From positions 1 through 64,000 of the forward strand of contig CAMYJH010000013.1 in assembly GCA_947258715.1 (NCBI GenBank): a DNA stretch of 64,000 bases. The letters run 5' to 3'. A program made the position numbers and the translations under genes. The number at the start of each line of letters is the position of its first letter. Positions within the stretch are counted from its first letter, which is position 1. This DNA is from an uncultured Gammaproteobacteria bacterium (GTDB lineage: Bacteria; Pseudomonadota; Gammaproteobacteria; HK1). The notes beneath the pieces are model-generated. The model worked only from the letters and a program-made list of their open reading frames with translations. It had not been told where the DNA came from and made no database searches. Positions 56,156 through 64,000 of the stretch are shown here, piece by piece.

Positions 56156-57322
56156 ATGCTCCTTCGTGCCACCTTCGTGCTCTCGACTATACTCGGGCTG
56201 AGTGGGTGCGCCACGCCGCAGACCTTACCAGATACGGCAAACATTCAGCCGGGAGAACGTCCAGACATCACCACCGACGAAGCCGGATTGTGGATGGCGT
56301 CGGAGGATGTGGAACGCCGGCTTGCAGCGTCGGGTCGCGTGCTTACCGATCCCGAGATCAACGCCTACGTCAAAGAGATCATCTGCCGCCTCTCGCCCGA
56401 GTACTGCGCAGATGTTCGCGTTTACATCGTGCGCACCCCACACTTCAACGCCTCCATGTATCCGAGCGGGTTCATGCAGGTATGGACCGGGCTGATTCTT
56501 CGCGCAGAAAACGAAGCGCAACTTGCGTACGTCCTTGGTCACGAGCTCGGGCACTACTTCCGACGGCACAGCATTCAGCAATGGCGCACCGTACGCGACA
56601 CAGCCAGCGCCATGACCTTTTTTTCCATCGCCACGGCCATGGCGGGCGTCGGCTACGTCGGAGACATCGGTGCCCTGGTCGCGATGGGCGCCCTAATGTC
56701 GTATTCCCGTGAATTCGAACGCGAGGCCGATGATGTCGGTTTCGAGATGATGTCCAAGGCCGGTTACAGCCCTGACGAAGCGCCGAAGATCTGGCAGGCG
56801 CTGTTGCAGGAGCGGGACGCCTCCGGTGATCCGAATCAGCTCATCTTTTTTGCCACCCATCCGAGCACGGAAGAACGAATAGATACGCTCAAGGGGCTGG
56901 CCACCGCCGTTCCCGCGTCTGCGCGCGGCGTCGATGTCGGCGCGGAACGTCACGCTAAGATCACCCACCCTTATCTCTCCGAATGGCTGCGGGACGACCT
57001 GCGCAATCGCAAGCTGGCTGGAAGCGAGATCATGCTCAAGCGCCTGATCGAGAACCGCGGAGAGCGACCGGAGCTTCAGTACTTCCTTGGCGAGCTTTAC
57101 CGCATCCGCGGCGACGAAGGCGACGCGCAGCATGCCGTCGAGGCCTACACCACCGCCCTGGGACAAAAAGGCGCCCCGGCGGAAGCTTATCGATCACTCG
57201 GCCTGGTTCACTGGCGGGAAGGCCACACGGCGGAAGCACGCGCAGCCTTCGAGGCGTATCTGCGCGCTGCACCGAAAGCCAGTGATTATGCCATGGTGAA
57301 AAGTTATCTGGATCAGCTGTAG
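56156..57322 (+). CDS. M48-family metalloprotease lipoprotein with TPR-like tail
   Basis: This is a zinc protease anchored by lipid at Cys18 (GLSGCAT). The zinc motif HELGH is at 129-133, with the third ligand in REFEREADDVGFEMM. FFATHPSTEERIDTL matches the family. The C-terminal 100 residues form TPR-like helices (LQYFLGELYRIRGDEGDAQHAVEAYTTAL). Its layout resembles BepA/LoiP-type periplasmic proteases that police outer-membrane assembly. It is the middle gene of a three-lipoprotein operon. Confidence 0.88.
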   Translation: MLLRATFVLSTILGLSGCATPQTLPDTANIQPGERPDITTDEAGLWMASEDVERRLAASGRVLTDPEINAYVKEIICRLSPEYCADVRVYIVRTPHFNASMYPSGFMQVWTGLILRAENEAQLAYVLGHELGHYFRRHSIQQWRTVRDTASAMTFFSIATAMAGVGYVGDIGALVAMGALMSYSREFEREADDVGFEMMSKAGYSPDEAPKIWQALLQERDASGDPNQLIFFATHPSTEERIDTLKGLATAVPASARGVDVGAERHAKITHPYLSEWLRDDLRNRKLAGSEIMLKRLIENRGERPELQYFLGELYRIRGDEGDAQHAVEAYTTALGQKGAPAEAYRSLGLVHWREGHTAEARAAFEAYLRAAPKASDYAMVKSYLDQL

Positions 57323-57332
57323 GACAATTGAA

Positions 57333-57896
57333 ATGAAAACACGCGCTTCAATTTCGATCATCGTGCTGCTGCTCTCGGCCTGCACGCATTACACGCTGCT
57401 CGAGCCGCAACGCTATCAGGTTTCAGAGGTTTACTCCGTGGAACCGCAAATTCAGTGGAACCACGCCAAACAGGGCGCCGTCGAGCTTTGGACGGTCGAT
57501 GGTCCTCTACTTCAGGCAGTACGTCTCGTTAACGGCGTAAACGAAGGCGATGTCCTGTTTCCGGTTTTCGGCCAGGATAAGAAACTGCCGCAGTTTCGCG
57601 CCGGCATGAGCGCGACCGAAGTACAGGAATTCGTCGTCGACAGCATGACCGCCAGCGGCGCCGCTGACGTCAGCTCCTCGAATCTTCGCCCGTTTCAGTT
57701 CGGCGCGCTACCCGGATTCCGCTTCGAAATGCAGTTCCTTTCCGCAGACGGTCTCGAGTTCGAAGGCATCGCCGCCGGCGCGACCAGCGAAGAAAAGCTC
57801 TACCTGATTCTTTATACCGGAACGCGCTCGCACTATTTCGACAAATACAAATCGGACGTGGAACGCATGCTTCAGTCCATACAAACGAGAGCCTGA
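57333..57896 (+). CDS. Lipoprotein of unknown function
   Basis: A small lipoprotein of 187 residues with lipobox LLLSACTHY. The mature part reads YQVSEVYSVEPQIQWN and ends with SHYFDKYKSDVERMLQSIQ, which looks like a compact alpha/beta domain. It starts 10 bases after the protease gene. I know no function. Its neighbours suggest a role in the envelope. Confidence 0.75.
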   Translation: MKTRASISIIVLLLSACTHYTLLEPQRYQVSEVYSVEPQIQWNHAKQGAVELWTVDGPLLQAVRLVNGVNEGDVLFPVFGQDKKLPQFRAGMSATEVQEFVVDSMTASGAADVSSSNLRPFQFGALPGFRFEMQFLSADGLEFEGIAAGATSEEKLYLILYTGTRSHYFDKYKSDVERMLQSIQTRA

Positions 57897-57929
57897 TTAC
57901 CGGGCGCTGATACCGGAGCCGCGGGAGGT

Positions 57930-58829
57930 TTAGGAAATACGGTTCCGACGTCGCTTGATCGCTTCGGCTTTTTCCAGCAGGCGCTTTGCCCGCGCCACAA
58001 CCGGCGCGTCGACCATCCTACCGTCCAGCTCGAACGCGCCGCGGCCTTCCGCTGCAGCCTGCTCGCTGGCGGCGAGGATGCGTTTGGACTTCTCTACGTC
58101 GAAACGGCTGGGCGTGAAAGCCTGGTTCAGTACCGGCACCGCGCTCGGGTGAATGCAAGACGCGCCTTCAAATCCCAGCGCGCGGGAGCGAAGGGCGATC
58201 CGCTCGAAGTTTTCAATATCCTGATACGCGGCGATGCTGCCGACGAGGCCTAAGGGCATGACCCCGGCGGCGCGGGCCGCAAACAGCGTCAGCTGCTTCG
58301 GAATCATTAGATTGTCTTCGTTGGGCTGCATACCGGTCTCGGCGGCAAAGTCTTCGCTACCGAGACTGAGGGCGACGACGCGTGGATCCGCGCGGGCCAC
58401 GTCGCGTGCGTTGAGTAGACCTTCCGGCGATTCGATGAGAACGAAAAAGCGAATGCCGCCCGCTTCAATTCCGCGCGCCGTCTCGAGCGCATCGACTTTA
58501 TCGGAAATCGCGGTGATTTGCGCCGGCGTTTCGGCCTTGGGCACTACCAGCGCAGTGATGCCCGCAATGACTGCAGCGTTCAAGTCGGCGTCCATGTCCG
58601 GGGCGCCCGAGTTGATGCGCACCAGCACGTCGCTGTGACCGCAGCCCGCAGTCTCCACCGACCGCTCCAGCGCAGCACGGGCGGCATCGCGCTCGCCGGG
58701 AGGCACGCTGTCTTCCAGATCCAGAATCAGTCCGTCGGCGTTGCGAGTGTGGGCATTGTCGATAAAGCGCTGGTTGTTCGCCGGCACGTAGAGCAGTGAC
58801 CGCCACACCGGGGGAGATTTCGCGTTCAC
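57930..58829 (-). CDS. CitE-like CoA ester lyase (HpcH/HpaI family)
   Basis: This is a TIM-barrel lyase of the CitE group. Motifs are RSLLYVPANNQRFIDNA, DGLILDLEDSVPP with metal Asp, VRINSGAPDMDADL, FVLIESPEGLLNARDVA and SLGSEDFAAETGM. Relatives cleave malyl-, citramalyl- or methylmalyl-CoA; the substrate cannot be chosen here. The start is a GTG at 58829 overlapping the cyclase stop (GTGA). It has 299 residues. Confidence 0.88.
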   Translation of the reverse strand: MNAKSPPVWRSLLYVPANNQRFIDNAHTRNADGLILDLEDSVPPGERDAARAALERSVETAGCGHSDVLVRINSGAPDMDADLNAAVIAGITALVVPKAETPAQITAISDKVDALETARGIEAGGIRFFVLIESPEGLLNARDVARADPRVVALSLGSEDFAAETGMQPNEDNLMIPKQLTLFAARAAGVMPLGLVGSIAAYQDIENFERIALRSRALGFEGASCIHPSAVPVLNQAFTPSRFDVEKSKRILAASEQAAAEGRGAFELDGRMVDAPVVARAKRLLEKAEAIKRRRNRIS

Positions 58830-59842
58830 AGGGTGGCCACCGGCGTCGCCGGCGATCCGACGGCGCCGGGCATTCGAAGCGGCGGCGCGGTCAACAGAAA
58901 ACGCGATCGATTGCGCTTTTTAAGCGCCGCGGCGAGCTCCGAGAGGTACCACAGCTCTCCCAGGTGGACGCCGAGGCGAAACAGGCAGTGGCGGTGGAGC
59001 GGCAGTCGCGACGGTCCGTCCTGGGTATCACCGAAGCCGCGGGCATCCTCGACGCCCATGTTGTCGCTGGCAATGACGACGATACCGCTGTCTGTAATCC
59101 ATTGCAGAAGCTTCGGGTCGTATCCGTCGAGCACCGCGCAGGAAGCGTGCAGCTTTTCCGCATCGGGATCGCCGCCCATTTGCGTAATCATATCGTCCCA
59201 GCCGCTGTGAAACAGAAACATGTCACCTGTTTCCACGACCACATCGTCCTTTTTGAAAACATCCATCAGCATGGCGTGATTTACGGCCACGCGTTCGTGT
59301 CCGAAATGGGCGTGCAGATCCACCAGCACGCCGCGCCCCTGTACGCCCGTCTCCGCCATGTTCTCAATGCCTAAGGCTTTTGCCCCGAGTTCGCCAGAGT
59401 CTTTAGCCCCGCCAATGTGCTCGTAGGCCCGGTAGCCGTTGTAATAGACCGGCTCCGGCTTACCGTCCCCGTCGGCGTCGAACAGCGTGCCCACATGAGC
59501 GAAGCTGTCCCATTGGGTCGAGTACTGACTGTAAAAGGTTACCGCTTCGTCGGAGGTGACGTCCCTATTGCCGGCGCCGTGCTCTTTCCAGACATAGTTG
59601 TAATAAACGTCTTTCCCCACGTGAACGGGCGAAATCACTGGCGGGTGCCGCTTCGGATTGACCGCGTTGCCTCCGGGCATGTTGAGAGGAAGACTCAGGC
59701 AAAAGCTCAATCCTTCTTTGACCTCCGCCACGCCTTGAAGCACTTTTGCCGGCGTAAGGAGGTTCAATCGACCGCGCTGGTCGTCGGGACCGAAGTCGCC
59801 CCAGTTGGATCCCTGCGGGCGATTTACCCAGCGTTGCCTCAT
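58826..59842 (-). CDS. Cyclase-family metal-dependent hydrolase
   Basis: This protein belongs to the cyclase/kynurenine-formamidase-like family. It begins RWVNRPQGSNWGDFGPDDQRGRLNLLTPAKV and has TQWDSFAHVGTLFDADGDG, VYYNGYRAYEH and GRGVLVDLHAHFG. In this large-cyclase subgroup the usual HxGTHxD zinc motif is altered to HVGTLFD. The ATG at 59842 after GGGGAGAAG is chosen over a slightly longer frame. It has 338 residues and is coupled to the CitE-like gene. The substrate is unknown. Confidence 0.85.
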   Translation of the reverse strand: MRQRWVNRPQGSNWGDFGPDDQRGRLNLLTPAKVLQGVAEVKEGLSFCLSLPLNMPGGNAVNPKRHPPVISPVHVGKDVYYNYVWKEHGAGNRDVTSDEAVTFYSQYSTQWDSFAHVGTLFDADGDGKPEPVYYNGYRAYEHIGGAKDSGELGAKALGIENMAETGVQGRGVLVDLHAHFGHERVAVNHAMLMDVFKKDDVVVETGDMFLFHSGWDDMITQMGGDPDAEKLHASCAVLDGYDPKLLQWITDSGIVVIASDNMGVEDARGFGDTQDGPSRLPLHRHCLFRLGVHLGELWYLSELAAALKKRNRSRFLLTAPPLRMPGAVGSPATPVATL

Positions 59843-59895
59843 GGTGCTTCTCCCCACTGCGCGTTCGCGCGCTTGTGTTATTAATTCGCCACAAG

Positions 59896-60654
59896 TTACA
59901 AAAGGGATGTAACCCTGGGATCGTCCACGGTCACGAACTCTCCGCTCATTTCCCGCGGCGCGCTCAGACCGAGCGCGACGATGACGCGGGCCACTGCATC
60001 AGGCGACCGCAGCTCGCCTCTGCGATGGGCGTCGATGAAGCGCTGGTGCTCTTCACGCGGCATGCGTCCCTCGCCTTGCTCGCGCACCATCACCTGCATA
60101 TCCGTCGCCGTCATGCCCGGTGACACAGCAATGGCGGTAATTTCCGGAAATTCGGCAGCGAGCATGCGATTGAAATGGTTCAGCGCCGCCTTGGAAGTAC
60201 AGTAGGCGGACCATCCCCGCACGGCTTTGACTGCGGCACCGCTGGAGATATTGATGATACAGCCATGACGTTCACGCAGAAATTGAATCGCGCGCTGGGA
60301 GAGCAGCACGGGCCCGGCAACATTGACCATCAAGTTTCGCACCCAGTCGTCCGCGGTGACGGTGTCCAGGGTACCGATGGGATCCAGGATGCCAGCGTTG
60401 TTGACCACAACGTCGATGCCGCCAAAGCGCTCGATCGCCGTAGCAACGATTCGGTCACAAACTTGCTCGTTACTGACATCGCCTGCAACGACGACGATAC
60501 GTGTGGGATCGACGCCGAGCGATCTCGCTAGCTCGTTGAGGGCGTCTTCCGAGCGCGCATTCAGCATCAGGTTGACGCCCTTGGCCGAGGCCACCGTCGC
60601 AACGGCGGCACCGATGCCTCTGGATGCCCCGGTTACGATCATGGTTTTTGACAT
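59896..60654 (-). CDS. SDR-family oxidoreductase
   Basis: This is a short-chain dehydrogenase. The cofactor loop is TGASRGIGAAV, NNAG stands in VVVNNAGILDPIGTL, and the catalytic Ser and YxxxK appear as NISSGAA and YCTSKAAL. The ATG at 60654, with AGGAAG upstream, gives 252 residues. It resembles benzil/sepiapterin reductase-like members but the substrate is open. It precedes the cyclase gene by 53 bases and may share its transcript. Confidence 0.88.
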   Translation of the reverse strand: MSKTMIVTGASRGIGAAVATVASAKGVNLMLNARSEDALNELARSLGVDPTRIVVVAGDVSNEQVCDRIVATAIERFGGIDVVVNNAGILDPIGTLDTVTADDWVRNLMVNVAGPVLLSQRAIQFLRERHGCIINISSGAAVKAVRGWSAYCTSKAALNHFNRMLAAEFPEITAIAVSPGMTATDMQVMVREQGEGRMPREEHQRFIDAHRRGELRSPDAVARVIVALGLSAPREMSGEFVTVDDPRVTSLL

Positions 60655-60741
60655 GACACTTCCTGGAAATTTAATGATCACGAGTATTTTACGACGCCCA
60701 CTCTGATCGATATGCGAGGGCAACCCGCGCCAGGCGTCGAT

Positions 60742-61257
60742 TCAGCCGGACTGGATCGGTACCGCGAGACCTTCCACGATTTCTGCACCGGGCAGGCTTT
60801 CGAACAGAGCCGGGCTCACCTTGATCTTCGCCTCCCGCACGCCCGCACCGAGTATGACGTAGTCGGCCTTCATCACCCGGGTATCCACCCACACCGGCAT
60901 TCCGTGCGGCAGGGCAACCGGCGTCACGCCGCCGAGCGCCATCCCGCAGAGACTACGGGTTTCCTCTGCCGAGGCAAAAGATACTCGGCGGGCGCCAAGG
61001 CGTTTTCGCACCGTTCGGTTCACATCCAGCTTGGAGTCGGCAAGCAGCACGCAGGCGACGAAACGCTCGCCCCCTGTCTTGGCCTTGATCAGAATCGTAT
61101 TGGCGGACTTTTCCGGGGGAATGCCGTAGTGGGCACAGAAATCCGCCGTATCGGCGAGCGCCGGATCGCAGGCCATGATCTCATAGTCTTGACCTGACGC
61201 GTTCAGTGCTTCTCGCACCCGGCGTTCGATTTGTTCTTGCTTTAGGTCGTGATTCAA
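60742..61257 (-). CDS. YbaK/EbsC-type aminoacyl-tRNA deacylase
   Basis: This is a stand-alone editing-domain protein of 171 residues. The blocks SANTILIKAKTGGERFVACVLLADSKLDVN, RVSFASAEETRSLCGMALGGVTPVALP and DYVILGAGVREAKIKVSP are typical of the YbaK fold. Family members hydrolyse mischarged tRNAs. The start is a TTG at 61257 with GGAA about 9 bases upstream. Confidence 0.85.
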   Translation of the reverse strand: MNHDLKQEQIERRVREALNASGQDYEIMACDPALADTADFCAHYGIPPEKSANTILIKAKTGGERFVACVLLADSKLDVNRTVRKRLGARRVSFASAEETRSLCGMALGGVTPVALPHGMPVWVDTRVMKADYVILGAGVREAKIKVSPALFESLPGAEIVEGLAVPIQSG

Positions 61258-61385
61258 AATCGACGTTCCAGCACGGCAAAGTTCGAATACCGCGCCATAT
61301 TAGCGGCTTCGCCATTTTAGCCCGGCATCGATCCGCCGCTGTGAATTCGATAACCTGACTCGACAAGCAGCATAAGCGAATTCCG

Positions 61386-63062
61386 ATGGGTAGAAAATTC
61401 ACCGGCAAACAGATATTGATGCAAGCCCTCGAAGCCGAAGGCGTTCGATACATCTTCGGCAATCCCGGAACCACCGAGCTTCCGCTCATGGACAGCCTGC
61501 TGGAGCACCCCGAAATCGAATACATCCTCGCTCTGCACGAAGCCGTCGCCGTTTCGATGGCCGACGCCTACGCCCAGACCAGCGGCAATGTGGGCGTGGT
61601 GAACCTGCACGTGGCTCCGGGGCTCGGAAACGGCCTCGGTTCCGTCTACAACGCCTGGGAAGGGCAAACGCCGTTGGTGGTGACTGCCGGGCAGCAGGAC
61701 AGCCGCATGCGCCTTCGAGAGCCCCTCCTCGGACACGATCTCGTCGCCATGGCGAAACCGCTGACCAAGTGGAGCGTCGAGGCGCAGAGCGCCGACGAGC
61801 TGCCGCTGGTGCTCAACCGCGCGTTCAAGACCGCGCGGGAGACGCCTTCTGGACCGGTGTTTGTCTCGCTGCCCATTAACGTCATGGAACAGGAGACTAC
61901 CCATCCACCCATGCCCCCATCGGAGTTTTTTTCGCGCACGCCGCCCGATCCGGCCGCCGTTGACGCGGCAGCGGACATTCTGATCAACAGCCGACGACCA
62001 TTAATCGTATGTGGCGACAAAGTGGCGCGCTCCGGCGCCACCCAGGCCCTAATCGAGCTCGCCGAGCTCCTTGGGTCGCCCGTCTACAGCGTGGTCCTTC
62101 CCGCAAGGCTCAACTTCCCCAACCAGCACCCCCAGTTCCGTGATCGGATGGCCAACGACCAGGCGGCAATGCGGGAGCGCGTCGGCGACAGCGACGTGGT
62201 GCTGATGGTAGGCGGTGAGTTCTTCGAGGAGACGTGGTTCGCCGACGCAGATCCGTTTCCGAACGCTGCGAAGCTGGTGCAAATTGATCCCTCACCCGCC
62301 AATCTCGGTCGCAACTATCGCGTGGACGTCGGCCTGCAGGCGGATCCCGGGCTCGCGCTCCGCTGCTTTACAGAACGGCTGAACGACGCCGCGGACGAGG
62401 CCTTTATTTCCGCTGCTGTGGAGAGACGGCGACAACTGGAAAAGGAAAAGCGGGCGGCGCAAAAGGCACAGGCGGAAAAAGCCGCCGCGCCGCTCGGTAA
62501 CCGGGACATGTCTTCGGCGCGCCTGATGGCCGAGCTTGCCAAAGCGCTTCCTGAAAACGTGTGCGTAGCAAGCGAGGCCATCACCGCGAGTCCGGATATG
62601 CTGCGCACCCTGGATTTCAAAACCCCTTCGGACCTGCTGATGTCCCGCGGCGGCGGCATCGGCCAGGGGCTGCCGAGCGCGCTGGGATTGAAGCTGGCCA
62701 ACCCCGAGCGCCCGGTGATCTGTATTTCCGGAGACGGCTCGGCCTGCTACACCCTGCAGGCCCTGTGGAGCGCCGCCCACCATGGCGTTGCGGTGGTTTT
62801 TCTGATTATCAACAACGGCAGCTATCGGATCCTGAAGCTCAACATGGATCGCTACCGGCACGAAGCGCACATCGCTGCAGAGCGGCCCTATCCTCACATG
62901 GACCTCACCCAACCGGCGGTCGACTTCGTGCGCATCGCTGGCGGCTTCGGGGTCGAGGGGAAACGGGTGAATCACCCGCATGAGCTGGGGGACGCGGTCA
63001 GGACCGCATTTGAGTGCGGCGGACCTTACCTGCTGGACGTCGCCGTGGATGGGGCGCTCTGA
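61386..63062 (+). CDS. Thiamine diphosphate enzyme, benzoylformate decarboxylase-like
   Basis: This is a ThDP-dependent decarboxylase/lyase of 558 residues. FGNPGTTELPLMDSL, catalytic Glu52 (LHEAVAVSMADAYAQ) and His75 (NLHVAPGLGNGLG) fit benzoylformate decarboxylase, where His70 is catalytic. The ThDP motif starts GDGSACYTLQALWSA and ends NN. The position of Ser26 of that enzyme is Thr29 here, so the substrate may differ. A charged insert (EKEKRAAQKAQAEKAA) separates the domains. The gene stands alone, divergent from ybaK. Confidence 0.82.
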   Translation: MGRKFTGKQILMQALEAEGVRYIFGNPGTTELPLMDSLLEHPEIEYILALHEAVAVSMADAYAQTSGNVGVVNLHVAPGLGNGLGSVYNAWEGQTPLVVTAGQQDSRMRLREPLLGHDLVAMAKPLTKWSVEAQSADELPLVLNRAFKTARETPSGPVFVSLPINVMEQETTHPPMPPSEFFSRTPPDPAAVDAAADILINSRRPLIVCGDKVARSGATQALIELAELLGSPVYSVVLPARLNFPNQHPQFRDRMANDQAAMRERVGDSDVVLMVGGEFFEETWFADADPFPNAAKLVQIDPSPANLGRNYRVDVGLQADPGLALRCFTERLNDAADEAFISAAVERRRQLEKEKRAAQKAQAEKAAAPLGNRDMSSARLMAELAKALPENVCVASEAITASPDMLRTLDFKTPSDLLMSRGGGIGQGLPSALGLKLANPERPVICISGDGSACYTLQALWSAAHHGVAVVFLIINNGSYRILKLNMDRYRHEAHIAAERPYPHMDLTQPAVDFVRIAGGFGVEGKRVNHPHELGDAVRTAFECGGPYLLDVAVDGAL

Positions 63063-63076
63063 AACCCAGACGGCTG

Positions 63077-63424
63077 TTATTGAGGAAGCTTGACTTCGAC
63101 CTGGATGCTCGAATACCAGGCCACCAGGTTGTCTATGTCCTCGTCACTCAGACTCATGGCGATGACGTTCATTTCCGGGTGAACCCGCTCCCCGGAGCGG
63201 AAACGGCGCAGCTGCGCGCTCATGTAAATTTCGCTCTGCCCTGCGATATGCGGCACGTCGGGCCGGCGGCTCAAGCCGTCCTTGCCGTGGCAAGCGATGC
63301 ACATCGCGGCCTTTTCATTTCCTGCCTCCGCGCTTCCACCGGCATCAACGACGCCGGCCAGACCCGTCAACAAAAAGCAAAGCGCGCTTGCAAAGCCAAT
63401 GCCCTGTCGCTTGTGCACATACAT
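63077..63424 (-). CDS. Periplasmic c-type cytochrome
   Basis: This is a single-heme cytochrome c of 115 residues with a signal peptide (GFASALCFLLTGLAGVVDAG) and heme site CIACH at 42-46. HPEMNVIAMSLSDEDIDNLVAWYSS holds the likely axial methionine. The GKDGLSRRPDVPHIAGQ part is c4-like. It lies downstream of the PQQ-type dehydrogenase gene on the same strand, about 100 bases on, and may accept its electrons. Confidence 0.88.
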   Translation of the reverse strand: MYVHKRQGIGFASALCFLLTGLAGVVDAGGSAEAGNEKAAMCIACHGKDGLSRRPDVPHIAGQSEIYMSAQLRRFRSGERVHPEMNVIAMSLSDEDIDNLVAWYSSIQVEVKLPQ

Positions 63425-63523
63425 TCTGATTCCAAAAAGTTCGAGTAGAGAAATCTGATTACGATTTGAAGCTCGAGCGCGGGAGCGGCGCCGATGCGCC
63501 GCCCCCGTACTTGAACCGGGCGA

Positions 63524-64000
63524 CTAAGAGCCCTCGTACGAAATCCGGTAGATGGCCCCGACGAGATCATCCGAAACCAGGATCGATCCGTCGATATACT
63601 GCACCACGTCCACCGGACGGCCCAGATACTCGCCTGTTTCGTCCACCAGCCAGCCCTCGGCGAACGGCACCGTTTCGTTCGCGCTGCCGTCCTCGTTCAA
63701 GGAAGTGAACATGACGCGGGCACCGACCGGCGTCGTGCGGTTCCACGAGCCGTGCTGGGCGCTGAAAATGCCGCCCTGATACTTTCTCGGAAACATCTTG
63801 CCGCTGTAAAACATCATGCCCAGGTCAGCCGCGTGCGCGACCATGTTGACCTCGGGAAAGACGACGTCTGCCGGCGGATCCTCGTCCGCGTATAACGCCG
63901 TGCGGGTATCGCCGCCCCCGTACCACGGGAAGCCAAAGTTCTGGCCCTTTTGGGTAACCCGGTTCAGCTCACCCGGCGGTATGTCATCGCCCATTCCGTC
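63524..64000 (-). CDS. PQQ-dependent sugar dehydrogenase-like protein (5' end outside window)
   Basis: This is the C-terminal part of a beta-propeller protein of the sorbosone/soluble glucose dehydrogenase type. Seen are DDIPPGELNRVTQKGQNFGFPWYGGG, GGIFSAQHGSWNRTTPVGARV and VVQYIDGSILVSDDLVGAIYRISYEG. The frame stays open across the window edge, so an internal ATG at 63994 is not its start. A periplasmic location is expected. Electron transfer to the adjacent cytochrome c is plausible. Confidence 0.85.
   Translation of the reverse strand, partial: DGMGDDIPPGELNRVTQKGQNFGFPWYGGGDTRTALYADEDPPADVVFPEVNMVAHAADLGMMFYSGKMFPRKYQGGIFSAQHGSWNRTTPVGARVMFTSLNEDGSANETVPFAEGWLVDETGEYLGRPVDVVQYIDGSILVSDDLVGAIYRISYEGS

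Noticed and set aside
1-64000. tRNA genes, CRISPR arrays, prophage or integron
   Set aside because: No cloverleaf with CCA-type end, no regular repeat-spacer pattern, and no integrase, capsid or terminase gene was found by reading. A tRNAscan or CRISPR finder run was not possible here.

Overview
The window is a chromosomal segment of a gammaproteobacterium with high GC (about 60 percent by eye) and dense, short-spaced operons. The assignment rests on two conserved blocks. One is ygfB-pepP-ubiH-ubiI facing a zapB-like gene, zapA, 6S RNA (ssrS) and the 5-formyl-THF cyclo-ligase gene. The other is miaB-ybeZ-ybeY-corC-lnt. No rRNA, tRNA, CRISPR array, transposase or phage gene was recognised, so this is mostly core genome with a few scarred spots.

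Layout. 1-5.1 kb (minus): a sigma-54 response regulator, an ExeA/MshM-type ATPase with a SPOR domain, and the MshL secretin of an MSHA-type pilus, cut at the window edge. 5.3-9.0 kb (minus): ahcY and metK (the SAM cycle), with a probable transcription attenuator in the metK leader, and a PhnD-like binding protein. 9.2-14.9 kb (plus): tkt-gap-pgk-fba, a central carbon operon with REP-like and inverted repeats between gap and pgk. 15-17 kb: a DegP-like protein that has lost its catalytic triad, then purC. 17-24 kb: ubiquinone hydroxylases, pepP, ygfB, cell-division genes, 6S RNA, folate and EVE genes. 24-28 kb: ilvA, rpiA, a radical SAM protein and a DUF72 protein. 28-30.5 kb: the glutathione-dependent formaldehyde operon adhC-fghA, in which fghA is cut off by a cluster of five hairpins. 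30.6-37.1 kb: acetyltransferase, Ser/Thr dehydratase, SulP transporter, DUF3179, hspQ and terB-like genes. 37.1-41.1 kb: a DUF3047 pseudogene, a Hanks-type kinase and an orphan lipoprotein. 41.2-46.8 kb: the lnt-to-miaB block. 46.9-48.1 kb: amt behind a sigma-54 promoter. 48.4-55.2 kb: a RecB/AddA-like helicase-nuclease, an AddB-like nuclease and a Sel1-type protein. 55.4-57.9 kb: three lipoproteins including an M48 protease. 57.9-64 kb: a CitE-like lyase, cyclase, SDR, YbaK, a benzoylformate-decarboxylase-like enzyme, cytochrome c and a PQQ-type dehydrogenase end.

The most interesting signals are structural. They are the five-hairpin palindromic cluster that ends exactly where fghA homology ends (28409-28546), the mutually exclusive hairpins plus T-run before metK (7985-8022), the full-length DUF3047 gene carrying two TGA codons where the family has tryptophan (37125-37844), and the pseudoprotease at 15085-16098. 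Functions come from motifs and family knowledge recalled without database searches.
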